DNA of 31,891 nt from a bacterium (GCA_024231375.1 JAAEQP010000511.1:1-31891); one strand, 5' to 3'. Shown: positions 17,323-26,219, counted from the stretch's first letter. The notes: generated by a model not told the origin, from the sequence alone. Made by a program: numbers and translations.

Positions 17323-19941
17323 ATGCGAAACACCCTTGCAGGATTTACATGCCTCGTTGTCTTTGCCGGATGTGTCTCCATGTTGCACCCCGCCGGGTTG
17401 GACAGAGCCTTACAACGTGGCCCTCAGGACTTTCTCGACCAAGCCGTCGTTGGGCCTCAGAAGGACGGCACCTATGTGGTGCCCACGTCCCAGGTGGTGG
17501 CGCCGGCCGGCGAGACCATCCTGTTCCCAGGCCGCCCGGTAGGGATCGCGATTCATCCGAAGCTCGACCTCATCGCCCTGAAGAACAAGGCTGACGTGGT
17601 CTTCCTCAGCACGTCCGAACGCAAGATTATCCAGACGCTAGCATTGCCCAAACAGGGCAACAGCCATTGCGGCATCCAATGGACCGGCGACGGGACAACG
17701 CTGTGGACCACGTCCGCTGAGGACTTCCTATACGGTGCGGCACGAAATGACGATGGTGCCTATGAATGGAAGTATACGGTGAAGTTGCCGGGCCCGAAGG
17801 GCAAGGACAATCCTGCCCCGGGCGGGTTCGCGCTGGACGAATCCAAGGGCATCGCCTATGTAACCTTGAGCCGCAACAACACGGTGGCAGTCGTTGACCT
17901 GGCCAAGAACGAAGTGACCGCTGAAATCCCCGTGGGCATCGCGCCCTACGATGTACGCCTGGTGGGTGACAAAGCGTATGTCACGAACTGGGGCGGCAGA
18001 CAGCCGCGGGAGGGCGACCTGACGGGGCCGACGTCGGGCAGCCGGGCCGTCATCGACGAACGGGGCATCGCCTCCACCGGAACGGTGTCGGTCATCGACC
18101 TCAACGCGAAAGCCGTTACAAAGGAGATCGCCGTCGACCTGCATCCCTGCGGTATGGCGCTCTCGCCCGACCAAGCGATTCTGTATGTTGCGAACGCGAA
18201 CAGCGACACCATCTCGCTCATCAACACACGCTCGGATGCGGTAACGGACCGGTGGGTGGCCAAACCCATGCGCACCCTCCCCTTCGGCAGCGCGCCGAAT
18301 GCGCTTGAGTTGTCGCCGGACGGTGCTACCTTGTACGTGGCCCTCGGTGGCAACAACTGCATCGCGGTCATGGACGCGGCGGACGGTTCGCTGAAGGGTC
18401 TCATTCCCACGGGCTGGTACCCCGGCGACGTGCGGCTCACCGACGATGGCCTCCTGTGCATTGCCAACACCAAGGGCGTCGGGAGCCTGCATCCGGATAC
18501 GATGGTCGAGCGTAAGGAAGAGGCCTACGGGAAAGATTGGTACGGTCACAACACCCACGATCATATGGGGTCGGTCACGCTGGTTGATGTACCCGACAAG
18601 GCACAGCTTGCCGACCTAACCTACCAGAGTGCATGCGACATGCGTCTGCCCACCATGCATCAGGTGATGAATCTCGAACCGGCAGAGAAGCGCGCCGTGC
18701 CGGTGCCGACGCGTCCGGGCGAGGTGTCGCGGTTCAAGCACGTGGTGTACATCATTAAGGAGAACCGCACCTACGACCAGGTGTTCGGCGATATGCCTCA
18801 GGGCAAAGGCGATCCCGGTTTGTGCCAATTCGGGAAAGACGTGACGCCGAATCACCATGCCATGGCCGAAGAGTTCGTGCTGCTGGACAACTTCTACTGC
18901 AACGGTGTCCTCAGCGCCGACGGCCATCAATGGACCGACGAAGGCTACGTGACCGACTACATCGAGAAGGCCTTCGGCGGGTTCCCGCGCAGCTATCCCT
19001 ACGAAGGCGATGACGCGTTGGCCTACGCGTCGTCGGGCTTCATCTGGGACCACGTGCTTGCCAAGGGCCTGACCTTCCGCAACTACGGCGAAATGGTGAA
19101 AGCGGTCATCAAACCGGGCGATGCGACGTGGGCCGACATCTACAAGGATTATCTCGACGGAACGCGCACCGTCGAAATCACGGCGCGTACCGAGGTGAAG
19201 GGGTTGGAGCCGTACCTCTGCCCCACGTTCGTCGGATTCCCCGGCAAGGTGCAGGACGTGTATCGCGCCGAACAGTTTCTCAAGGAATTCCGGCAGTGTG
19301 AAGAAACGGGCGAGTGGTACAACTTCACCATCATGTTGCTACCCAACGACCACACCGTCGGCACGCGCGAAGGCTATCCCACGCCTCGCGCCACGGTGGC
19401 CGACAACGACCTGGCCTTGGGCCGCATCGTCGACGCCATCAGCCACAGCAAGTTCTGGCCCGAAACGGTCATCTTTGTGGTGGAAGACGACCCGCAGGCA
19501 GGCCTGGACCACATCGACGGACACCGCACCGTGGCCCTGTGCGTCAGCCCCTACACGCGTCGCGGCTACGTGGACAGCACCCACTACACGCAAACGGGCA
19601 TGATACGTACCATGGAGCTGATCATGGGCTTGGAGCCCCTGAACCAACTCACCATGGCGGCCACGCCCATGACGGCATCGTTCAAGGAAGTGCCGGACCT
19701 CACGCCCTACAAACACCGCGAGAACATCATCCCCTTGGATGAAATGAATGCGAAAGTGGCGTCGCTCACGGGCTTGGCACGGCACTACGCTGAGAAATCG
19801 ATGGAGATGCCGCTCGACGATATCGACCAGGCCGACGAAGACCTGTTCAACCGCGTCATCTGGCATTCGGTAAAGGGCTACGATGTACCGTATCCGAAGT
19901 TGGCGCGGCGGCCGCATCTTGAACTGGACGATGACGAGTAG
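17323..19941 (+). CDS. YVTN beta-propeller / phosphoesterase fusion lipoprotein, paralogue 3
   Basis: 872 residues. Unlike its two paralogues it has a lipobox-like FAGC (14-17) at the end of the signal, so it is probably anchored by C17. The propeller spans about 55-440 (VGIAIHPKLD, LYVANANSDTISL, LYVALGGNNCIAV). The phosphoesterase domain (about 470-830) has KENRTYDQVFG (E480), TPNHHAMAE, LLPNDHTVG, VVEDDPQAGLDHIDGHRT. The ATG at 17323 follows GGGAGGA closely; an open frame back to 16933 runs antisense through paralogue 2 and is rejected. The prepilin-like gene begins 12 bp downstream, so co-transcription is likely. Same reaction type as its paralogues is expected; the substrate is unknown. 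Confidence 0.93.
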   Translation: MRNTLAGFTCLVVFAGCVSMLHPAGLDRALQRGPQDFLDQAVVGPQKDGTYVVPTSQVVAPAGETILFPGRPVGIAIHPKLDLIALKNKADVVFLSTSERKIIQTLALPKQGNSHCGIQWTGDGTTLWTTSAEDFLYGAARNDDGAYEWKYTVKLPGPKGKDNPAPGGFALDESKGIAYVTLSRNNTVAVVDLAKNEVTAEIPVGIAPYDVRLVGDKAYVTNWGGRQPREGDLTGPTSGSRAVIDERGIASTGTVSVIDLNAKAVTKEIAVDLHPCGMALSPDQAILYVANANSDTISLINTRSDAVTDRWVAKPMRTLPFGSAPNALELSPDGATLYVALGGNNCIAVMDAADGSLKGLIPTGWYPGDVRLTDDGLLCIANTKGVGSLHPDTMVERKEEAYGKDWYGHNTHDHMGSVTLVDVPDKAQLADLTYQSACDMRLPTMHQVMNLEPAEKRAVPVPTRPGEVSRFKHVVYIIKENRTYDQVFGDMPQGKGDPGLCQFGKDVTPNHHAMAEEFVLLDNFYCNGVLSADGHQWTDEGYVTDYIEKAFGGFPRSYPYEGDDALAYASSGFIWDHVLAKGLTFRNYGEMVKAVIKPGDATWADIYKDYLDGTRTVEITARTEVKGLEPYLCPTFVGFPGKVQDVYRAEQFLKEFRQCEETGEWYNFTIMLLPNDHTVGTREGYPTPRATVADNDLALGRIVDAISHSKFWPETVIFVVEDDPQAGLDHIDGHRTVALCVSPYTRRGYVDSTHYTQTGMIRTMELIMGLEPLNQLTMAATPMTASFKEVPDLTPYKHRENIIPLDEMNAKVASLTGLARHYAEKSMEMPLDDIDQADEDLFNRVIWHSVKGYDVPYPKLARRPHLELDDDE

Positions 19942-19953
19942 GAAGGGAAGTAC

Positions 19954-20847
19954 ATGTCGAAGGGACGAGGATTCACGCTGATCGAGTTGTTGGTGGTCAT
20001 CGCCATCATTGGCATATTGGCGGCAATTCTGTTGCCGGCCTTGGCGCGCGCACGCGAGGCGGCCCGCCGCGCGGCATGCCAGAACAACCTCAAGCAACTG
20101 GGGCTGTCGTTGCACATGTATGCCAATGAAGCCAACGGGAAGTTCCCGCAACGCCAGATCACGCGGCACGACGGGTCGCTCAGTCCCGAGATGATGTTCA
20201 ACGGACCGGCCATGATTCCCGAGTACATCAATGACTATAACGTCATCTGGTGTCCCTCGTGGGGTGCGAATCCGGACCCCGTTTCCCGCTATGACGGCGG
20301 CAAGGGCAACGGTGACGGCGTCATCACGCCCTACGAGATCGGCCAGGAACCCTACCACTACACAGGCTGGCTCATCCTCGACGATATCAACATCCTCGGG
20401 CCCCTCGTGGGCACGCAAGGATCGGGCATCAACGGGCGTCACGAGGAACCGGCCTATCTCAACACGCCGTGGGGTGAACTGGCCCAGGCCAATGTCGCCA
20501 CCAACGGCGCGGCCAGCGATGAGGATTTCACCGTCTCCGCTACGTACGCGGGCACCCAGGTACGCGGCGGGGACACCATCTACCGGCTGCGCGAAGGCAT
20601 CGAACGGTTCCTCATCAGCGACATCAACAACCCGGCCGCGACCGCCATGGCCACCAGCGGAATTCCCATGATGTGGGACCACGCGTCCACAAAGGTCATC
20701 GACTTCTCACACGTGCCCGGCGGCGGCAACGTGCTCTACATGGACGGCCACGTCGAGTTCCTCCGCTACCCCGCCGACCGGTTCCCCTTCACCGAAGACA
20801 GCGCACGTACGCTGGGGCGATACGGGAAACCGTTTGACGGGTTCTAA
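19954..20847 (+). CDS. Prepilin-type DUF1559 protein with H-X10-DG motif
   Basis: A 297-residue secreted pseudopilin-like protein. The prepilin peptidase site is RG/FTLIE (cut after G6, E11 at +5), followed by the hydrophobic helix [19 protein letters not shown] that forms the pilin spine. The C terminus has the family's H-X9-DG-like motif in a longer form: [13 protein letters not shown], ten residues between His and DG rather than nine. Such proteins are expanded in Planctomycetota, Lentisphaerota and Hydrogenedentota-like genomes. The ATG has GAAGGGAAG just upstream. It lies 12 bp after paralogue 3, an unusual partner for a pilin-like gene. It may be displayed on the surface or act in type II secretion-like assembly; its specific role is unknown. 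Confidence 0.93.
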   Translation: MSKGRGFTLIELLVVIAIIGILAAILLPALARAREAARRAACQNNLKQLGLSLHMYANEANGKFPQRQITRHDGSLSPEMMFNGPAMIPEYINDYNVIWCPSWGANPDPVSRYDGGKGNGDGVITPYEIGQEPYHYTGWLILDDINILGPLVGTQGSGINGRHEEPAYLNTPWGELAQANVATNGAASDEDFTVSATYAGTQVRGGDTIYRLREGIERFLISDINNPAATAMATSGIPMMWDHASTKVIDFSHVPGGGNVLYMDGHVEFLRYPADRFPFTEDSARTLGRYGKPFDGF

Positions 20848-21038
20848 CGGTGCAGCGCCTACGGATTTCGGGCAGCGGACGACAGGCTACAGTGCCGCGA
20901 CCGAAGAGGAGGGGAGCATGCCATCTGGAAACGGAAGCGAAGACGCCGGGACCGATCCCAGCGAGCGTAGCGAGACGGGTCTGTCTCTGGCCTCTTCGCG
21001 GGCTGCGCGCCACGTCCGTAGCCGAATCGGCACCAACG

Positions 21039-21860
21039 CTACGATGACTTGTCCTGCGTCGAAGCCGCCACCGCTCCTTCAAGCCCCTCAACCACACACC
21101 TCCCCCGCAGATGCTCAACGATGAACCCACGCGCCGGGTGCCCCATCTCCTCCAGTACCCGAATCACCCGTTCGCGGTCATACTCCACCCGCCGAAACTC
21201 GACGCGGTACCCATCTTCCCCAGCCTCGACAACCGCATAGCCCGCCCGCATATCACGACCCACCGGGTTGCTCACGCTGCCGGGGTTCACCACTCGACAC
21301 CCGTATACCGCCACATCCAACGGACAATGCGTATGCCCCACGCAGACCAACTCGGCGTCGCAACCAGCCACCAGTGGACCGATCTCATCCTCACCCATAT
21401 CCGGCCAGATACCCTCGAAATCGCCGCCCACAGGCGACCCGTGCATGCATAACGCACGCGTCCCGTCCGGCAATTCGCACCGCAACTCCGCCGGAAGCGA
21501 CGCCAACCAATCCAGGTGTCCCGCCGCCGTCACCGCGCCCTGGGTCCAGGAGAAACTGCCATGCACGCTCAGCAGTGTCGGCAGCAACGACGGGTCCGTC
21601 TCAACATCCTCCACCGTCGGCGGCGGACGGTCTCCCGTACACACATACCGGTCCGTGTTGCCCGAAATGCACCGCACATCGTCTCGCCCGCGCAGCCAAT
21701 CCAACACCGCGACCGGCGCATGCCCGATCGCCGCCGCGTCCCCCAGCACCCAATACTCGTCCACCCCGCCGCGATCCTCGACGTCCGCGATCACCGCCTC
21801 CAGCGCAACATCGTTCCCATGGACATCCGCCAGCACAGCAATCCGCACCGGTCTGGGCAT
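21039..21860 (-). CDS. Calcineurin-like metallophosphoesterase, YfcE/MJ0936-like
   Basis: A 273-residue cytoplasmic phosphoesterase. The two-metal motifs are in order: DVHGN (12-16), GD at 40-41, GNTD (67-70), HG at 140-141, GHTH (175-178) and NPGSVSNP after it. The GNTD form, lacking the His of GNHD, matches the YfcE/MJ0936 subgroup. The start at 21860 has GGGAG 6 nt upstream. It is convergent with the prepilin gene; the 191-bp gap (20848-21038) shows no clear terminator. Residues beyond about 190 are a short family extension. Substrate unknown; small phosphodiesters are typical. No operon partner is visible: upstream is a 295-bp gap before the GTG at 22156. Confidence 0.92.
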   Translation of the reverse strand: MPRPVRIAVLADVHGNDVALEAVIADVEDRGGVDEYWVLGDAAAIGHAPVAVLDWLRGRDDVRCISGNTDRYVCTGDRPPPTVEDVETDPSLLPTLLSVHGSFSWTQGAVTAAGHLDWLASLPAELRCELPDGTRALCMHGSPVGGDFEGIWPDMGEDEIGPLVAGCDAELVCVGHTHCPLDVAVYGCRVVNPGSVSNPVGRDMRAGYAVVEAGEDGYRVEFRRVEYDRERVIRVLEEMGHPARGFIVEHLRGRCVVEGLEGAVAASTQDKSS

Positions 21861-21945
21861 TTCACACTCCCAATCCTTCAGACCAACCCGCCCCAGATGT
21901 CGAGTCTACCACGACAACTCACATCCGAGTTCTCCTTTTCTCCCT

Positions 21946-21972
21946 ATCAGTGTCATCCGTGCCATCAGTGGC
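21946..21972. repeat. Short ATCAGTG direct repeat in a non-coding stretch
   Basis: ATCAGTG occurs at 21946-21952 and 21964-21970 (period 18) with GTCATCCGTG between. This ATCAGTGTCATCCGTG-type text is a familiar intergenic repeat in unrelated genomes. The surrounding 21861-22155 holds no gene I can support. Confidence 0.35.
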
Positions 21973-22059
21973 CATCTCCCCTGCTCTTTCTTGCCGCGAA
22001 TCACACCGATGACTCGGAGCAGTTCCTCCAGATACGTACGCGCCAATGGCCTACCCGTC

Positions 22060-22068
22060 TGGTATACT
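22060..22068 (+). promoter_or_regulatory. Extended -10 promoter element before the YhhN gene
   Basis: TGGTATACT: an extended -10 (TG-n) joined to TATACT, 5 of 6 to TATAAT, about 88 nt before the GTG at 22156. There is no good -35, as is common with extended -10 promoters. Confidence 0.4.
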
Positions 22069-22155
22069 TCGCGGCGACGACCTACGAACGAGCTTCACTG
22101 CGGGAGCCGCGGATAGCGCCTCGCGGACCGTCGTGAATCGGGGAGAGCACATCCC

Positions 22156-22872
22156 GTGGAATGGCACCACCACCAAGACAACCAACGATCCCCTCTCGCC
22201 AGGTATTGGGGAGGGCTCGTGTTTACCGCGATCATCGCCGCCAGTGTGTGCGGCATGCTGGCTGCCGGGTATTTCCGTGTCCCCGGCGTCATGGGAAGAC
22301 TCCGCCTGGTAGCGTCCACCAGCTTCGTGCTTGTGGCCGTGGCAGGCGGGGCACACCGCACGGGGTACGGCCGTCTGGTGCTAGGCGCCTTGGTGGGCTG
22401 TTGGTTTGGCGACTACCTGCTCGACCGGGGAGCATTCGCCCCCGGCGTAATCGCCTTTCTCACTGGACATGTGCTTTTCATTGCCGCGTTCGTTGTTCGC
22501 GGCATCTCGTTCAAGAAGTGGGCCATTGCCACGGCGATTGTGCTTCTACCGGAAAGCACAGGCATCTATCTGTGGTTCTTCGCCCATATCCCCCCGGAAC
22601 ATCGGCTGGTCGTGCTTGCCTATGTCGCCGTTATCACGATCATGGTGGCCTTGGCGTGGGGAACCCACGGAGCCCGGCGCAACGCCCTCATCCCCGCCGG
22701 GGCCGTCCTGTTCTACCTATCCGACATCCTCGTCGGCGTCCAGGCCTTCTTCGACGTGAGTCGCGTTGCCTCCGCCGTCTGCGCCCCCCTCTACCACGCC
22801 GCCGTCGTCCTGCTGGCTCTCAGTGCCTATGATCGCGGCCGGCGCACCGAAGCGCTCCCCCGTGGGCGGTGA
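22156..22872 (+). CDS. YhhN-family integral membrane protein (lysoplasmalogenase-like)
   Basis: 238 residues with about eight hydrophobic segments. YhhN/TMEM86-type signatures are present: FGDYLLD (84-90), GHVLF (104-108), YLSDILVG (187-194) and PLYH (211-214). Eukaryotic TMEM86B is a lysoplasmalogenase that cleaves vinyl-ether lipids; bacterial members are less studied. The start is GTG at 22156 with GGGGAG 10 nt upstream; an ATG five bases later is in another frame. The end lies only 9 bp from the convergent oxidoreductase gene. The N terminus is short and His-rich (HHH at 4-6). Function in lipid turnover is an inference from the family. Confidence 0.85.
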   Translation: MEWHHHQDNQRSPLARYWGGLVFTAIIAASVCGMLAAGYFRVPGVMGRLRLVASTSFVLVAVAGGAHRTGYGRLVLGALVGCWFGDYLLDRGAFAPGVIAFLTGHVLFIAAFVVRGISFKKWAIATAIVLLPESTGIYLWFFAHIPPEHRLVVLAYVAVITIMVALAWGTHGARRNALIPAGAVLFYLSDILVGVQAFFDVSRVASAVCAPLYHAAVVLLALSAYDRGRRTEALPRGR

Positions 22873-22881
22873 GAATTCTCC

Positions 22882-24168
22882 CTACAAGCTGTATGGCTTC
22901 CGCATCGGGCGGCTCACATACGAATTTGCCTCGTCGTCGTTGACGAACTGCTCTTTCTTCGGGTCCCACTGTAGCTTGCGGTTCACCCAACGCGCGATGT
23001 TGCCCAAGTGGCACACCGTCGCCGACCGGTGCCCGATCTCAACATCCGCGATGCACCGTTCCCGCGACCGGATGCAGTCGATCCAGTTGCCGAGATGATG
23101 CTTGCTCTTCTGCAGTTCAATCTTGGGATTCTTCAACGCTTCCTCACCCAACTCAGCCGGGTCAATGGCGTACTTGCCACGGTCGATGAGAATCCGCCCA
23201 TTCTCGCCCTCGAACACGCCGCCACCGCGCGGCCCCTTCGCGTCCAACTTGATGATCGTCCCATTCGCGTACCGCATGTTCACTTCGCTCGACGGGCCCT
23301 TGTGGATGCCGTCCTTCTTCTCCGTCCCCGGCACCGGCCACACTTCCACAGGACCGCTCTCGTCCATGCCCATAGCCCACTGGATCATATCAAATCCATG
23401 CGCGCCCCAACCCGTCATCTCGCCGCCAGAATACGGGGTGAACGAGATCCATCCCGCCTCGTGACCGCGCACACGCGGCGCATACAACTCCGGATGATAC
23501 GGACGCGGCTCCGTCTGACCGCACCACGCGTCCCAGTCCAACCCGTCAGGCACCTCCGCCGCAGGCAAATCGCAGTCCCAGGGACTCTCAAAATCCCCCG
23601 TGTGAATCACACTGATCTTGCCCAGGCACCCGCTCCGCACAAGCTGGCACCCGATCCGGCTCTTCTCCGACGACCGCTGCTGGCTACCCGTCTGGAAGAC
23701 CCGCTCGTTCTTGCGCACCGCATTGACCAACGCGCGCCCTTCAGCAATGGTCAACGTCATCGGCTTCTCGCAATACACATCCTTGCCCGCTTCGCACGCA
23801 TGCACGGAATGCAACGTATGCCAATGATCGGGACTCGCCACCACCACCGCGTCAATACTGTCATCGGCCAACAGATCCTGGTAATCCTGGTACTTCTTCC
23901 ACGGCTTGTCGCCCGCGACATGGTCCATCCGCGGCTTGTTCACATCGCTGATAGCCACGATCTCCGCGTCGCCGGGCAATCCCATCAACTGCCGTGCCCG
24001 CCGTCCCACCGCGATGTAGCCCACCCGGACCTTGTCATTTGGGCTGACCCGGCCTGCCTTTCCCCGAGCGCATGCAGGCAGAATAAGCGGCCCCGTCACC
24101 GCGGCGGCGCCTGCCACTGCGGTCTGTTTCAAGAATCTACGACGCGATACGCGGCTCTTGGTCGACAT
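22882..24168 (-). CDS. Second Tat-exported Gfo/Idh/MocA-family oxidoreductase
   Basis: A 428-residue exported NAD(P)-dependent oxidoreductase. The Tat motif RRRFLKQTA (9-17) is followed by a hydrophobic stretch and LPAC (30-33), a possible though imperfect lipobox. The Rossmann start is RVGYIAVGRRARQ (48-60), an unusual variant of the GxGxxG loop. The family motif EKPM lies at 134-137. The ATG at 24168 has AGGAG 9 nt upstream and a TATAAT 43 nt or so upstream; the open frame to 24378 runs through the 24314-24357 repeat and is rejected. It diverges from the symporter gene. It is not a close copy of the gene at 7626. Substrate unknown, probably a sugar. Confidence 0.92.
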   Translation of the reverse strand: MSTKSRVSRRRFLKQTAVAGAAAVTGPLILPACARGKAGRVSPNDKVRVGYIAVGRRARQLMGLPGDAEIVAISDVNKPRMDHVAGDKPWKKYQDYQDLLADDSIDAVVVASPDHWHTLHSVHACEAGKDVYCEKPMTLTIAEGRALVNAVRKNERVFQTGSQQRSSEKSRIGCQLVRSGCLGKISVIHTGDFESPWDCDLPAAEVPDGLDWDAWCGQTEPRPYHPELYAPRVRGHEAGWISFTPYSGGEMTGWGAHGFDMIQWAMGMDESGPVEVWPVPGTEKKDGIHKGPSSEVNMRYANGTIIKLDAKGPRGGGVFEGENGRILIDRGKYAIDPAELGEEALKNPKIELQKSKHHLGNWIDCIRSRERCIADVEIGHRSATVCHLGNIARWVNRKLQWDPKKEQFVNDDEANSYVSRPMRKPYSL

Positions 24169-24217
24169 CGTGCGGGTCTCCTGATTTCCATTTACTGCCA
24201 CCGGACTTCGTCCCCGC

Positions 24218-24223
24218 ATTATA
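24218..24223 (-). promoter_or_regulatory. Perfect -10 element of the oxidoreductase promoter
   Basis: TATAAT on the minus strand, 50 nt before the start codon at 24168, giving a leader of about 43 nt. The expected -35 position reads GGAGGC, a poor match, so an activator or another sigma factor may be needed. Confidence 0.5.
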
Positions 24224-24313
24224 CACACAGCCCGACCTGTGCCTCCAACGGGCATTGATTTCACCAGCAAACAAAGGTACCTTCCAAGCCTGATCCGAAA
24301 TCGGAAAAGCTCT

Positions 24314-24357
24314 CTTCTTACCCTCGCCCAACGGGAGAGGGCAGGGTGAGGGGTCTT
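24314..24357. repeat. 44-nt palindromic intergenic repeat, copy 1
   Basis: Identical over 44 nt to 26000-26043. The centre reads CCCTCGCCC-AAC-GGGAGAGGG, an imperfect 9-bp hairpin (8 of 9 pairs). It lies between the divergent oxidoreductase and symporter genes, 23 nt before the symporter start. Repeats of this type occur in many bacterial phyla. Confidence 0.9.
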
Positions 24358-24380
24358 AAGAACGGACTGAGGACACACGC

Positions 24381-25928
24381 ATGCCGCAACCAGACAACCC
24401 GTTCGGCGCCATCGACTGGCTCGTCATCGCCGCCTACATGGGCGTCATGATACTCATCGGCCTCGCGGCGTCGCGCAAGCAGGAAGACGAGGAAACCTTC
24501 TTCCTCGGTGGCCGCCGCATGCCCACCTGGGCCGTGTCGCTCTCCGTCCTCGCCACCTCGCTCAGTGCCGCCACCTTCATCGGCGTCCCCCAAATCACCT
24601 TCACCGGCGACCTCACCTACCTCATCCTCAATCTGGGCGGACTCGTCGCCGCCTTCATCGTCGCCTACCTCTTCATACCGCCCATCTACCGCGCAGGCAC
24701 CGTCACCGTCTACGGGTATCTCGGCCGTCGTTTCGGCCCATCCGCCGCCGTGGCCGCCAGCGGCATGTTCCTCCTGGGCCGCATGCTGGCCTCCGGCGCG
24801 CGCCTGTTCATCGCGGCCATCGCCTTTTCACTCATGCTCTACGGCGACACCTCCACCAACAGCCTCATCGCCGCCGTCGTCATCTTCGGCGTCGTCGGCA
24901 CCGTCTACACCATGTTCGGCGGCATCAAAGCGGTCATCTGGACCGACGTCCTCCAAATCGTCGTGGTCGTATTCGCGGCCGTCCTCAGCATCACGCTCCT
25001 TATGAAGATGATCCCCATACCCTTGGGCGAGATCGTGGCCACCCTGCGCAATGCCGACGGCCAGGACAAACTGAAGCTCGTCGACACCACCTTCAGCCTC
25101 GGCCTGCCCTACACCATCTGGAGCGGCATCATCGCCGGCACCTTCGTCACCACCGCCGCCTACGGTGTCGACTACGACATGGCCCAGCGCATGTTCACCA
25201 CCAAATCCCCCGCGCGCGGCGGCGCAGCCCTCATCGTATCCCAACTCCTCACCGTGCCCGTGGTGCTCCTGTTCATGGCCATTGGCCTGCTCCTCTCCAT
25301 CTACTACGGCCGTCCCGACCTCATGGGCGACGCCGCGCCCCTCGAAATCATCGACGACACCAAGAAGGTCTATCCCCAGTTTCTCCTGTACCACCTGCCC
25401 GTCGGCTTGCGCGGTCTCTCCATGGCCGGTCTCATCGCCGCCGCCATGAGCAGTTTCGACTCCGCCATCAACGCCATGGCCGCCACCGCCGTGTCCGACA
25501 TCTACATCCCCCTCTTTGGCCGACGCCATCCCGAAAGCGACCGACGCGCACTCCATGCACCCCGCGCCGCCGTCGTCCTCATGGGCGCGCTCCTCATCCT
25601 CTTCGCCATCGCCGCCGTCTTCATGCAGAGCAAAGGCAACGACACGCTCCTGAACTTCGCTCTCGGCGTCATGGCCTTCGCCCACGCGCCCCTGCTCGGC
25701 GTATTCGCCGTTGCCCTCTTCACCCGCCGCGGCAACGTCACCTCCGTCATGGCCGCCCTCGCCACCGGCGTCATCGCCGTCCTCCTCCTCCAACCCTACA
25801 TGCTGCCCAAACTGACCGGCATCGCCATCGCCTGGCCCTGGTGGTGGGTGATCGTCAGTCCGCTCAGCTTCGTGGTGTGTTTGGTGGGAAAGGGCAGTAC
25901 ATCCAAGTCGGCTACAGAAGCCTATTGA
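24381..25928 (+). CDS. Sodium/solute symporter family (SSS) transporter
   Basis: A 515-residue inner-membrane transporter of the SSS family (PF00474), which uses the sodium gradient to import sugars, amino acids, iodide and other solutes. About 13 hydrophobic segments cover the length. Signatures are visible: FFLGGRRMPTW (28-38) after helix 1, SLSAATFIGVPQ near 58-69, and AAMSSFDSAINAMA near 353-366, whose Ser pair resembles the sodium-site helix. Conserved GYLGRRFG lies near 113-120. The ATG follows GAGGA by 7 nt. It has the common length. It is next to a sugar oxidoreductase, which hints at sugar uptake, but substrate cannot be read from sequence. Confidence 0.95.
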   Translation: MPQPDNPFGAIDWLVIAAYMGVMILIGLAASRKQEDEETFFLGGRRMPTWAVSLSVLATSLSAATFIGVPQITFTGDLTYLILNLGGLVAAFIVAYLFIPPIYRAGTVTVYGYLGRRFGPSAAVAASGMFLLGRMLASGARLFIAAIAFSLMLYGDTSTNSLIAAVVIFGVVGTVYTMFGGIKAVIWTDVLQIVVVVFAAVLSITLLMKMIPIPLGEIVATLRNADGQDKLKLVDTTFSLGLPYTIWSGIIAGTFVTTAAYGVDYDMAQRMFTTKSPARGGAALIVSQLLTVPVVLLFMAIGLLLSIYYGRPDLMGDAAPLEIIDDTKKVYPQFLLYHLPVGLRGLSMAGLIAAAMSSFDSAINAMAATAVSDIYIPLFGRRHPESDRRALHAPRAAVVLMGALLILFAIAAVFMQSKGNDTLLNFALGVMAFAHAPLLGVFAVALFTRRGNVTSVMAALATGVIAVLLLQPYMLPKLTGIAIAWPWWWVIVSPLSFVVCLVGKGSTSKSATEAY

Positions 25929-25999
25929 GGTTCTCGGGCTTCTGACCAACGCCTCATCACAAGCAAGTCCGGTCAGACCAGAGTCTACAAGAACGCACC

Positions 26000-26043
26000 T
26001 TCTTACCCTCGCCCAACGGGAGAGGGCAGGGTGAGGGGTCTTC
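26000..26043. repeat. 44-nt palindromic intergenic repeat, copy 2
   Basis: Identical to 24314-24357, same orientation. It lies in the 291-bp gap between the symporter and the PQQ-like protein gene, 71 nt after the symporter stop. The two copies flank the symporter gene almost exactly. I see no other gene in 25929-26219. Confidence 0.9.
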
Positions 26044-26089
26044 CTCCAACTTGCCATCCGCGCCCGCGCCCCCTACTATGTGTCCACAG

Positions 26090-26109
26090 CTTCGGGGTTT
26101 GCCGAAGCG
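26090..26109. other. Small perfect hairpin upstream of the PQQ-like gene
   Basis: GCTTCGG (26090-26096) pairs with CCGAAGC (26103-26109) around GGTTTG. No T run follows, so not a clear terminator; purpose unknown. Confidence 0.35.
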
Positions 26110-26219
26110 AAAAGTCGGGTCTGTACCGAGCGAGACGTGGACTGTACCAGACTCTTTTCGCGTCATTGCCCAAGCACGCGTACCTGCATTTGGACGCCCG
26201 ACGATAGAGGATCTCCCGC

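Noticed and set aside
20848..21038. Terminator or gene between the prepilin and metallophosphoesterase genes
   Set aside because: Only a weak GAGAC/GTCTC symmetry is visible, with no stable stem plus T run and no frame with support.
24828..26057. Minus-strand frame of 409 codons opposite the symporter
   Set aside because: The protein is Gly/Asp/Glu/His-rich and low-complexity, starting in the 44-nt repeat; the symporter on plus has clear helices.
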